Source: an uncultured Clostridia bacterium (GTDB lineage: Bacteria; Bacillota; Clostridia; Oscillospirales; Acutalibacteraceae). Taken from it: a stretch of DNA of 64,000 nt. A model generated the notes under the pieces. It did not search any database, was not told the DNA's origin, and was given only the letters and a program-made list of their open reading frames with translations. The translations under genes were made by a program, and so were the position numbers. This document shows, piece after piece, positions 24,790-32,852 of this stretch; position 1 is the first letter of the stretch, and every line of letters begins with the position of its first letter. The stretch spans positions 1 through 64,000 of the forward strand of contig CALEJF010000010.1 in NCBI GenBank assembly GCA_937898625.1, in the 5' to 3' direction.

Positions 24790-25671
24790 TTACTTTAACT
24801 TAATTAAGTCGCCGTATTTATATTCATATTCTTCAGGGTGGAACGGCCAGAAACCACCGCCGTGGAAGAAAGTATATTCGCCAAAGTAAACTTTTCCTTG
24901 AATTTCATAAAGGTCTAATCTTACGAATTTAAAACCTTGAGATAATTTCTCGGCGATTTCCTTCATTTCTTCAAAACATTCAGGCTTTTCGATGGATTTA
25001 TCTGAATTAGGATGAATGTTTTCGATATCGAGGTGATTGAAATCCATATCGTAGAAATCGAATTTGCAATCCTCGCTACGTTCAGTAGCAACAAACATCA
25101 TTTCAGGTTTACCATCAAAACAGAAGAATTTATAGTCGTTAATGTCACTTTCTCCATCAGGAACCATATATTTTTCTGCAATAATCAATGGTTTAACATC
25201 TTTATATGGATATTCCCTACCCAAAACATAAGGATTAAGCTTTAAGCGATTTTCAAAGAAATTTCCAAATTCGCCATGGTTAATTGACGCTTTATCTGTA
25301 ACTACTTTTACACTTCCTGAATCGTGATTACATTTAAGGACAAATTTTTCAGGCAAACTGTCAAAATCAATGTCCGCATAATGCTCCCAAGCACCGTAAA
25401 GCGGGAAAAACATATCCCTTCCCATAAGGTTGTTAACATAATCTCTTACCTTAACCTTATCAACAAGGTCAGTATATTCAGGATGAATATCGTTTAATTT
25501 AAGCCAATTTAATTTATCACAAAAAGTTTCAGGATTCTTTAAATTAAGTTTTTTACCTGCTTTTATCCAAAAAACCATTTTCAAATAAGGTTTAGTTGGA
25601 ATAAAAGAAAGCATATTGATTAATTTAAGGCGCAATTCTCTGCTACTGATTATCTTCTTATAATCAATCAT
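24790..25671 (-). CDS. TupA-like ATP-grasp protein, copy 2
   Basis: 293 residues, TupA-like ATP-grasp. Signatures are LKNPETFCDKLNWLKL, KFVLKCNHDSGSVKVV, DYKFFCFDGKPEMMFVAT and KFVRLDLYEIQGKVYFGEYT with a following HGGG. It has the same domain order as copy 1 but is shorter at the C-terminus. Its ATG directly abuts the stop codon of the TviC-like epimerase gene, implying translational coupling between uronic acid supply and the ligases. Confidence 0.85.
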   Translation of the reverse strand: MIDYKKIISSRELRLKLINMLSFIPTKPYLKMVFWIKAGKKLNLKNPETFCDKLNWLKLNDIHPEYTDLVDKVKVRDYVNNLMGRDMFFPLYGAWEHYADIDFDSLPEKFVLKCNHDSGSVKVVTDKASINHGEFGNFFENRLKLNPYVLGREYPYKDVKPLIIAEKYMVPDGESDINDYKFFCFDGKPEMMFVATERSEDCKFDFYDMDFNHLDIENIHPNSDKSIEKPECFEEMKEIAEKLSQGFKFVRLDLYEIQGKVYFGEYTFFHGGGFWPFHPEEYEYKYGDLIKLK

Positions 25672-26646
25672 TTATAAATTCTCCTTGTACCACTCAATAG
25701 CGGCAGCGATACCTTTTTGGAAGCTCCAGTCAGGGTCATAGCCAAGATTTTTTCTTGCTTTTGAAATATCAGCATTTGAGTGCTTGATGTCACCTGCTCT
25801 GTCAGGACCAAAGTTTGGCTCGATATCAACACCTAAAGCCTTTGTAAGACCATAGTAGATGTCAATGAGATATTCTCTTCCGCCGTAAGCGATATTATAA
25901 GCCTGTCCAGCTGCCTCGTGAGATGCGAGGCAGGATTTAAGGTTAGCTTCAATTACATTATCAATGTATGTAAAGTCACGGCTCTGTTTTCCGTCGCCGT
26001 TAATTGTAGGTGTTTCGCCATTGATTAAGAGTTTTAAGAATTTCGGGATAACTGCGGCATAAGCACCGTCCGGGTCCTGACGACGACCAAATACGTTGAA
26101 ATAACGCATACCATAAGTATCAAGGCCATAGTGCATTGTGTACATCTTAGCCCATTCTTCATCGCACATTTTAGTAACTGCATAAGGTGAAAGAAGGTTG
26201 CCTTCTCTGCCCTCTGTCTTTGGAAGGTTTGGCTCGTCACCATAAACTGATGAACTTGAAGCATAAACGAATTTCTTAACACCGCACTGACGAGCTGCTT
26301 CAAGCATATTGAGAGTACCTTCAATATTGTTCTTGCAATAGAAGATAGGCATTACAATACTTCTTGGAACACTACCCCAAGCGGCCTGATTAAGAACATA
26401 GTCAACTCCTTCACAAGCCTTCATGCAAGTATCAAGGTCTTTAATGTCGCCCTTAATAAACTCATAATTAGGATTATCAAGGAACATATCAACATTAGCT
26501 TGTTTACCTGTTGATAAGTCATCAAGACCACGAACTTTGTAACCCATATTAAGAATTGCTTCACAAAGGTTTGAACCAATGAAACCTGCACAACCTGTTA
26601 CTAAAAATAATGAATTTTCAGGAAATTTTAAATCTTTATATCCCAT
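25672..26646 (-). CDS. UDP-HexNAc(A) C4-epimerase, WbpP/TviC-like
   Basis: 324 residues, extended SDR. NAD motif TGCAGFIGSN at 17-26, AAWGSVPRSI at 88-97 and catalytic SSSVYG (131-136) with YAVTK (155-159). The GSVPRSI stretch is typical of WbpP/TviC, which epimerise UDP-GlcNAc or UDP-GlcNAcA at C4. With the adjacent TviB/WbpO-like dehydrogenase it would yield UDP-GalNAcA, the sugar of Vi antigen and some O-antigens. Plain UDP-Glc/Gal epimerase activity is less likely but not excluded. Confidence 0.88.
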   Translation of the reverse strand: MGYKDLKFPENSLFLVTGCAGFIGSNLCEAILNMGYKVRGLDDLSTGKQANVDMFLDNPNYEFIKGDIKDLDTCMKACEGVDYVLNQAAWGSVPRSIVMPIFYCKNNIEGTLNMLEAARQCGVKKFVYASSSSVYGDEPNLPKTEGREGNLLSPYAVTKMCDEEWAKMYTMHYGLDTYGMRYFNVFGRRQDPDGAYAAVIPKFLKLLINGETPTINGDGKQSRDFTYIDNVIEANLKSCLASHEAAGQAYNIAYGGREYLIDIYYGLTKALGVDIEPNFGPDRAGDIKHSNADISKARKNLGYDPDWSFQKGIAAAIEWYKENL

Positions 26647-26681
26647 AATTTACACCTACAATTAAATATTAAAATCAGAAA

Positions 26682-27992
26682 TTATAATCTCCAGTATGAG
26701 TAGCCTGCATCTTCATATTCTTTTCTGTTAAGCAAGCCTTTAATGTCAAGAAGAACTTTCTTTCCTTCACCGAAGAACTTATCCATATCAGCCATAGAAA
26801 GTGAGCTGAAGCTATCGTGTGCAACTGCAAGGATAACTGCGTCCATATCTTTGATTGTATTCATATCAACGAACTCGATGCCATAAAGCCATTTTGCTTC
26901 GTCAGCATCTGCTTCAGGGTCAGCAATAACAGGAGTAATGCCGTACTCTTTGAGTTCATTAACGATGTCAATAATTCTTGTATTTCTTGTATCAGGACAA
27001 TTCTCTTTGAATGTAAAGCCAAGGATAGCAACCTTTGCACTCTTAACTGCTTTATCAGCTGAAATAAGGTTCTTAACTACATTTTCAGCAACATATTTAC
27101 CCATATCGTCATTGATACGACGACCTGCAAGGATAATCTGACTGTGGTAACCCATCATTTCTGCCTTATATGTAAGGTAGTATGGGTCAACACCGATGCA
27201 GTGGCCACCAACAAGGCCAGGGAAGAACTTGAGGAAGTTCCATTTTGTGCCTGCAGCTTCAAGAACTGACTTTGTATCAATACCCATCTTGTTAAAGATG
27301 ATTGAAAGTTCGTTCATGAATGCGATGTTAATGTCACGCTGGCTATTTTCGATAACCTTTGCTGCTTCAGCAACTTTAATGCAACTTGCTCTATGAACAC
27401 CTGCTTCAACAACAAGTTCATAAACCTTTGCGATTTCATCAAGTGATTCTTCATCCATACCAGAAACGATTTTAACGATTGTTTCAAGTCTGTGTACTTT
27501 GTCACCTGGGTTAATTCTTTCAGGAGAATAACCTACTTTAAAGTCAACACCACACTTAAGTCCTGATTCTTTTTCAAGAATCGGAATACAAACATCTTCT
27601 GTTACACCTGGGTAAACTGTTGATTCATAAACAACGATTGAGCCCTTAGTAAGATTTCTACCAACGATTCTTGATGCACCCTCAACAGGTGTAAGGTCTG
27701 GTGTATGGTCATCATTAACAGGTGTTGGAACTGCAACGATATGGAACTTTGCTTCTCTAAGTTTTGTTTCGTCAGATGTGAACTCAACAGTTGTGTTAGC
27801 GATTACTTCGTTACCAACTTCGTTTGTTGGGTCAATACCACTCTTATAAAGTTCAATTTTCTTTGCGTTAAGGTCATAACCGATAACATCTACCTTTTTA
27901 GCAAATGCTACTGCAATTGGCATACCTACATAACCAAGACCTACGAGTGAGATTTTTTCTTCTTTTGCTACGATTTTTTCGTAAAGTGACAT
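26682..27992 (-). CDS. UDP-N-acetylhexosamine 6-dehydrogenase, TviB/WbpO-like
   Basis: 436 residues, UDP-glucose/GDP-mannose dehydrogenase superfamily. NAD motif VGLGYVGMPIA is near residues 17-27 and the catalytic Cys (about 265) sits in GLVGGHCIGVDPYY, the signature of WbpO/TviB/WecC rather than UDP-glucose dehydrogenase. It oxidises C6 of UDP-HexNAc to the uronic acid. Start ATG 27990-27992 has AGGAG 8 bases upstream; a TTG two codons earlier is unlikely. It supplies the carboxyl group on which the ATP-grasp enzymes could act. Confidence 0.9.
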   Translation of the reverse strand: MSLYEKIVAKEEKISLVGLGYVGMPIAVAFAKKVDVIGYDLNAKKIELYKSGIDPTNEVGNEVIANTTVEFTSDETKLREAKFHIVAVPTPVNDDHTPDLTPVEGASRIVGRNLTKGSIVVYESTVYPGVTEDVCIPILEKESGLKCGVDFKVGYSPERINPGDKVHRLETIVKIVSGMDEESLDEIAKVYELVVEAGVHRASCIKVAEAAKVIENSQRDINIAFMNELSIIFNKMGIDTKSVLEAAGTKWNFLKFFPGLVGGHCIGVDPYYLTYKAEMMGYHSQIILAGRRINDDMGKYVAENVVKNLISADKAVKSAKVAILGFTFKENCPDTRNTRIIDIVNELKEYGITPVIADPEADADEAKWLYGIEFVDMNTIKDMDAVILAVAHDSFSSLSMADMDKFFGEGKKVLLDIKGLLNRKEYEDAGYSYWRL

Positions 27993-28006
27993 TTTCAAGA
28001 CTCCTT

Positions 28007-29104
28007 TTATTTATTGAGAATTGCATTGATTTCTTTTTTATAAGCTTCAACGACGATTTGTCTGTCAAAGCGTTTTTCTATTTTAGTTCTTCCGGCTTTA
28101 CCCATCTTTGCTTTTTCTTCATGTGATAAAGCAAGGAATTTTTCAATAGCATCAATTAAAGACTGTGTTGATTTAGCTTCGCAACCTATACCTGATACAC
28201 CATCGTCAAATGTTTCTTGGCACCCTGGGATATTGGTTGCTATAACTGGTCTTCCACAAGCTGCACTCTCTAAAAGAACATTTGGCATACCCTCGTGATA
28301 TGACGGCAACACCGTACAGTGAGTGTCTTTAATGATTGTTCTTACATCACTTACCATTCCATGATAATTTATGATGCCTTTATCTTTGATTTCATCCAAC
28401 TTTGCTTTATATTCATCTTCACACAAGCCACAGATGTGGAACTCAGTATTAGGATACTTTTCTTTAATTGCTTTAGCAGCTGCTATATATTCATCAGCAC
28501 CCTTATCTTTCATAACACGAGCTATCATTAGGAATTTAATATTTTCTGTATTGGGTGGGTAATCCATAACTGTGAAACGCTGAAGATTAACTCCTGAGCC
28601 CGGAATAATCTGATGCTTTTCTTTATATAATCCTTTTTCTTCAAAAAAAGCAGCATTGTATTTATTCTGCAAGAAAATTTTGTGTGCCTTTCTGAGTCCT
28701 ATTTTATATAGCATACACAACATTTTTTGCACCAATCCGCCATTTTCAACCGCTGTTCCGAGTCCCGTTATATTTACCATATATGGAGTTTTTGTCAACG
28801 AACAAGCGATACCACCATAAATATTAGGCTTAATCGTGTAAGAAAGCACTACATCAGGCTTAACATCCTTGAGAAGTTTTATATATTTTGCAATTAAAAC
28901 ACACTCTTTAATGGGATTCATACCATGGCGAGAAATCTCAATATCCTTAAATTCACAACCCTCTTTGATTAAATCCTCAATTCTGTCACCATATGGAGAA
29001 GAAACCACCACCTGATGACCTTCCTTGATGAGAGCCTGCACTAATTCAAGTCGGAAATTATAAATCGTGATGCTATGATTTACTAAAAACAAAATCTTAG
29101 CCAA
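28007..29104 (-). CDS. GT4 family glycosyltransferase, early in cluster I
   Basis: 365 residues, GT-B fold. The start ILFLVNHSITIYNFRLELVQ, YMVNITGLGTA in the N-domain and LPSYHEGMPNVLLESAACG in the C-domain are typical of GT4 enzymes that follow a priming galactosyl- or HexNAc-phosphate transferase. Its position directly after the initiating transferase suggests it adds the second sugar, perhaps the uronic acid made by the next two gene products (inference). Confidence 0.9.
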   Translation of the reverse strand: MAKILFLVNHSITIYNFRLELVQALIKEGHQVVVSSPYGDRIEDLIKEGCEFKDIEISRHGMNPIKECVLIAKYIKLLKDVKPDVVLSYTIKPNIYGGIACSLTKTPYMVNITGLGTAVENGGLVQKMLCMLYKIGLRKAHKIFLQNKYNAAFFEEKGLYKEKHQIIPGSGVNLQRFTVMDYPPNTENIKFLMIARVMKDKGADEYIAAAKAIKEKYPNTEFHICGLCEDEYKAKLDEIKDKGIINYHGMVSDVRTIIKDTHCTVLPSYHEGMPNVLLESAACGRPVIATNIPGCQETFDDGVSGIGCEAKSTQSLIDAIEKFLALSHEEKAKMGKAGRTKIEKRFDRQIVVEAYKKEINAILNK

Positions 29105-29141
29105 GAATCATGCTTCCTTTCTAAAAATTATTTAAGAAGAA

Positions 29142-29765
29142 CTATTTACTAACTTTTTCTTCTTCGTTTTTCATCGTGCCTGTACCACCCTCAACAACAC
29201 CCTCACTCTTAAGGACACTGGTTATCGTGCCGAAGAAACATTTAACATCAAAACCAAAACTCATTCTTTCAACATATTCACCATCAAATGCGGCTTTAAC
29301 ATCAATTTCAAGTTCATCACGACCACTGATTTGTGCCCAACCAGTAAGACCGGGACGTACATCGTTTGCACCATATTTGTCGCGTTCTTCAATTAAATCG
29401 TACTGATTCCAAAGTGCAGGACGTGGACCGATAACACTCATCTGACCTGCGAGAATATTGAACAACTGTGGAAGCTCATCCAAACTTGTTTTGCGAAGTA
29501 TTCTTCCCACCTTAGTAATCCATTGGTCAGGATTTGAAAGTTCATGAGTTGGAGCATCCTTAGGGGTATCTGTACGCATCGTCCTAAACTTTAAGATATT
29601 GAAATGTGTTTTGTTAATTCCGACTCTTTTCTGTTTAAAAAACACAGGACCTTTTGAGTCAAGTTTAATAGCAAGAGCTATAAACAGCATAGGTAATGCA
29701 AGACACACAATACCCCCAAAGGAAAGAACAATATCGAGCAAGCGTTTAATATACTTTTTATACAT
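29142..29765 (-). CDS. Undecaprenyl-phosphate sugar-1-phosphate transferase (initiating)
   Basis: 207 residues, monotopic PglC/WcaJ-type phosphoglycosyl transferase. One N-terminal hydrophobic hairpin, then FKQKRVGINKTHFNILKFRT, SLDELPQLFNIL and SVIGPRPA. It transfers the first sugar phosphate to undecaprenyl phosphate. The start is ATG 29763-29765 with GGGGG 5 bases upstream; an in-frame GTG four codons earlier overlaps that site. First gene of cluster I and the only initiating transferase in the window. The C-terminal tail (about 15 residues) is rich in Gly and Glu. Confidence 0.93.
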   Translation of the reverse strand: MYKKYIKRLLDIVLSFGGIVCLALPMLFIALAIKLDSKGPVFFKQKRVGINKTHFNILKFRTMRTDTPKDAPTHELSNPDQWITKVGRILRKTSLDELPQLFNILAGQMSVIGPRPALWNQYDLIEERDKYGANDVRPGLTGWAQISGRDELEIDVKAAFDGEYVERMSFGFDVKCFFGTITSVLKSEGVVEGGTGTMKNEEEKVSK

Positions 29766-29844
29766 ATGTACCCCCACTAACTGATAAAAACTGAAGCTAA
29801 ATAGTATGTGTTTTTATAAAAGAGCATAATTATACACACTAAAA

Positions 29845-29873
29845 ATTTTACCATAAACGATATGTAATGTCAA
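29845..29873 (-). promoter_or_regulatory. Promoter of polysaccharide cluster I
   Basis: On the minus strand TTGACA (29868-29873), 17 bases, TAAAAT (29845-29850). It gives a leader of about 72 nt before the initiating transferase gene. No other comparable promoter was seen within the 13-gene run, whose gaps are mostly under 40 bp. Confidence 0.85.
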
Positions 29874-29929
29874 GAAATTCAGCCATTAAATATGCTAATT
29901 CAAGCAAAAAATCCAAACTATGAAACTAT

Positions 29930-29958
29930 TTGACATAAAAGCATTTTTTTATTATAAT
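29930..29958 (+). promoter_or_regulatory. Consensus promoter of the SipW-like/nucleotidyltransferase pair
   Basis: Perfect TTGACA (29930-29935), 17 bases, perfect TATAAT (29953-29958), about 60 bases before the ATG at 30024. It is back to back with the cluster I promoter, their -35 boxes about 57 bp apart, so a shared regulator is possible. Confidence 0.88.
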
Positions 29959-30023
29959 ATTTTGTATATTTTTGCAAAAAAAAATCATCTTAAAATAAAG
30001 GTTTTCAGTAGAGGTACGACATC

Positions 30024-30488
30024 ATGAAGGAAACAAACAAGCTCACAGTTTCACTTGATGAGCTTTATCCAATAATAAAAGAGCAACTTGAAAGTGGCGG
30101 AACTGTTCAATTGCCAATTACCGGTACGAGTATGCTTCCTTTGCTCGTTTGGGGCAGAGATAGTGTTGAGTTGATAAAAGTTGAAAGATATAACATAGGT
30201 GATATAATCTTTTATCGGCGTGACGACGGTCACTTTGTTCTCCATCGCATTGTTGAAAAAAGTGATAAAGATTACATTCTATGTGGCGACAACCAATGTG
30301 TAAAGGAAATGGGTATTGAAGACCGCCATATAATTGCTGTTGTAAAATCTATCACACGCAAAGGCAAAAGATTTGAAGTTGATAATCCAGTATACAAATT
30401 ATACAGCAAATTCTGGGTTGCTATCCTTCCCTGCCGAAGATTGATTTTAGTTCCGTGTAGAAAAATAAAAGGACTGCTTAACAAATGA
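30024..30488 (+). CDS. S24/S26-family (SipW-like) peptidase
   Basis: 154 residues. The nucleophile Ser36 lies in PITGTSMLPLL, and His74 in HFVLHRIV takes the place of the lysine of classical signal peptidases, the Ser-His arrangement of SipW/ER-type enzymes. ILCGDNQC follows as usual. There is no N-terminal membrane anchor and only modest hydrophobicity near the C-terminus, so it may act in the cytoplasm or need a partner. Its stop codon overlaps the next start (ATGA). Substrate unknown; the link to the polysaccharide clusters is positional only. Confidence 0.8.
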   Translation: MKETNKLTVSLDELYPIIKEQLESGGTVQLPITGTSMLPLLVWGRDSVELIKVERYNIGDIIFYRRDDGHFVLHRIVEKSDKDYILCGDNQCVKEMGIEDRHIIAVVKSITRKGKRFEVDNPVYKLYSKFWVAILPCRRLILVPCRKIKGLLNK

Positions 30489-31630
30489 CAGACATTATGA
30501 AAACAAAAGAATATTTTCTTAAAATGGTTGCATCAATACTTTGTGAGCAACCTATTCCGTCATATTCAACAGATGTTGACATTAAACAGTTATACAGGTT
30601 GTGCTCTAAAAACTCCGTACAAGGGTTTCTTTATCTTGCCATAAAAAACGGAAGTATTATTGTTGACGAAGCCCTTGAAAAAAACTTACAAAACACATAT
30701 ATGACCAACCTTATGCGTGACGCAATACAAGATGATGAAAGGAACTTTATCAGACGAAGATTTTCAGAAGAGAATATTAACTTTATGCTTCTTAAAGGTT
30801 CTCACCTTAAAGAACTTTATCCTGTACCGGAAATTCGTTATATGGTTGATATGGATATCTTGATTCATGAGAAAGATATGGAAAAAGGATGTAAAATTCT
30901 TCTTGATAACGGATACTCACAATATTTAGACGATGTAAAAGATGTTATTTTTACAAAGAAACCTGCTATTACTGTTGAACTGCATAAAATGCTTTTTATT
31001 GATGATTATTTTATGCATGATTATTTTTTAAGTGTTTGGGAAAAAGCAGAAAAGCATTCAGAATATGAATATAAAATGTCATACAATGATTTATACATAT
31101 ATACCCTCGCCCATTTAGCGGAACACTACCTGGAGGCCGGTTCTTGTTTTCGTCCAACGATGGATTTGTTCCTTATGGAGAAGAAACTAGGTGATAGGCT
31201 TGATTTCACTTATATTAACCAACAGTTCCAAATTATTGGTATTGACAGATTTGCAAAAAAAATCAGACAGCTTTATGGATGTATGTTTGATAATAAAGAG
31301 TATGATGATGACCTCATAACAATGGAAAACTATATTGTTTTGGGAGCACCTGTAAAGGATGCTGAGGCAGCGGCAAGGGCTGCATCATCAAAAAAATCAA
31401 AAGTGGCACGCATCATTGATACTGCATTTCCAAAGTATTCTCATATGACAGCACGATACCCTGTTTTGAAAAAGTTTCCTTTTCTCTTACCATTCTTCTG
31501 GATAAAGAGAATCTGTAAAATGCTATTTACAAAGAATGAGAGTATAATAAAAAAACGCAGGCAGTTGACAGACAACAGCACAGAAGGTGTCGATGTTATG
31601 CGTGACATCTTCAAAAAATCAGGTTTTTAA
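30485..31630 (+). CDS. Uncharacterised nucleotidyltransferase family protein (NTP_transf_5 type)
   Basis: 381 residues. FMLLKGSHLKELY (100-112) followed by MVDMDILI with Asp122 and Asp124 matches the nucleotidyltransferase core of the NTP_transf_5 family, whose substrates are unknown. Homologues are often next to small S24 peptidases, polysaccharide genes or peptide-modification genes. It overlaps the SipW-like gene by 4 bases and the two share a consensus promoter, so they probably act together. The C-terminus is very basic. Confidence 0.8.
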   Translation: MTDIMKTKEYFLKMVASILCEQPIPSYSTDVDIKQLYRLCSKNSVQGFLYLAIKNGSIIVDEALEKNLQNTYMTNLMRDAIQDDERNFIRRRFSEENINFMLLKGSHLKELYPVPEIRYMVDMDILIHEKDMEKGCKILLDNGYSQYLDDVKDVIFTKKPAITVELHKMLFIDDYFMHDYFLSVWEKAEKHSEYEYKMSYNDLYIYTLAHLAEHYLEAGSCFRPTMDLFLMEKKLGDRLDFTYINQQFQIIGIDRFAKKIRQLYGCMFDNKEYDDDLITMENYIVLGAPVKDAEAAARAASSKKSKVARIIDTAFPKYSHMTARYPVLKKFPFLLPFFWIKRICKMLFTKNESIIKKRRQLTDNSTEGVDVMRDIFKKSGF

Positions 31631-31637
31631 GCGCAAA

Positions 31638-31667
31638 AAACTCCTTGGATTATTCTCCAAGGAGTTT
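31638..31667. terminator. Bidirectional terminator between convergent operons
   Basis: AAACTCCTTGGA pairs perfectly with TCCAAGGAGTTT. T-rich sequence follows on both strands, serving the nucleotidyltransferase gene (plus) and cluster II (minus). Confidence 0.85.
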
Positions 31668-31671
31668 ATTT

Positions 31672-32850
31672 TTAATATTTACGCCATACCATTTTGTCCA
31701 CAACACCTGTATATGATTGAATAAGTTTTACAACCTTGGTTGAAACATTTTCATCAACATAATCAGGTACAGGAATTCCGTTTTCACCATCAAGATTGAG
31801 TTGAACAGCTGTATCGATTGCCTGAAGAAGTGATTTTTCATCAATACCTGCAAGTACAAAACAAGCCTTATCAAGTGCCTCGGGGCGTTCAGTTGATGTA
31901 CGAATACAAACGGCAGGGAATGGTTTACCAACTGAAGTAAAGAATGAGCTTTCTTCGGGAAGTGTACCGCTATCTGAAACAACTGCAAAGGCATTCATCT
32001 GCAAGCAGTTATAATCGTGGAAGCCAAGTGGCTCATGCTGAATAACACGACTGTCAAGCTGGAAACCACTTTCTGCAAGTCTTTTCTTACTTCTTGGATG
32101 ACAAGAGTAAAGAATTGGCATATCGTACTTTTCTGCTGTTTTATTAATGGCGTTAAAAAGTGATAAGAAATTCTTTTCTGTATCAATATTTTCTTCCCTA
32201 TGAGCAGAAAGAAGAATATATTTTCCTTTTTCAAGACCGAGCTTAGCATGGATATCACTTGCCTCAATCTTGTCAAGGTTATTATGAAGAACCTCTGCCA
32301 TTGGAGAGCCTGTTACATATACTCTTTCCTTTGGGAGTCCACATTCATGAAGATACTTTCTTGCATGTTCAGAATAAGCAAGGTTCACATCAGAAATAAT
32401 GTCAACGATTCTTCTGTTTGTTTCTTCAGGAAGACACTCATCCTTACAACGATTACCTGCTTCCATATGGAAAATTGGAATATGAAGTCTTTTTGCTGCA
32501 ATTGCAGAAAGACAAGAGTTTGTGTCACCGAGAATAAGTAGTGCATCAGGTTTAATCTGATTCATAAGCTTATATGAACAGTTGATAATGTTACCAACGG
32601 TTGAACCAAGGTCGTCGCCTACTGCGTCCATATAAACTTCCGGGTCTGCAAGCTGAAGGTCTTTGAAAAATACACCATTAAGATTGTAGTCATAATTCTG
32701 ACCCGTATGAGCTAAAATACAGTCAAAATACTGACGGCTCTTATTAATAACAGCGGCAAGACGGATAATTTCAGGGCGAGTACCTACAATTATCAAAAGT
32801 TTTAACTTACCGTTATTTTGAAATTTAATATCTGAATAATCAAGTTTCAT
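31672..32850 (-). CDS. capG: UDP-N-acetylhexosamine 2-epimerase, CapG/FnlC-like
   Basis: 392 residues of the UDP-GlcNAc 2-epimerase fold. Signatures are VGTRPEIIRLA near residue 21, HTGQNYDYNLNGVFF, MEAGNRCKDECLPEETNRR cut at the usual EETNRR, and SDSGTLPEESSFF. The GNR and NYDY variants and its place after capE and capF assign it as the last enzyme of the Cap5EFG/FnlABC route, giving UDP-N-acetyl-L-fucosamine. Two bases separate it from capF. Last gene of cluster II. Confidence 0.9.
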   Translation of the reverse strand: MKLDYSDIKFQNNGKLKLLIIVGTRPEIIRLAAVINKSRQYFDCILAHTGQNYDYNLNGVFFKDLQLADPEVYMDAVGDDLGSTVGNIINCSYKLMNQIKPDALLILGDTNSCLSAIAAKRLHIPIFHMEAGNRCKDECLPEETNRRIVDIISDVNLAYSEHARKYLHECGLPKERVYVTGSPMAEVLHNNLDKIEASDIHAKLGLEKGKYILLSAHREENIDTEKNFLSLFNAINKTAEKYDMPILYSCHPRSKKRLAESGFQLDSRVIQHEPLGFHDYNCLQMNAFAVVSDSGTLPEESSFFTSVGKPFPAVCIRTSTERPEALDKACFVLAGIDEKSLLQAIDTAVQLNLDGENGIPVPDYVDENVSTKVVKLIQSYTGVVDKMVWRKY

Positions 32851-32852
32851 AA

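Noticed and set aside
30024..31630. Lasso peptide gene cluster
   Set aside because: A nucleotidyltransferase and a small peptidase are present, but no asparagine-synthetase-like cyclase, B-protein or precursor peptide was found.
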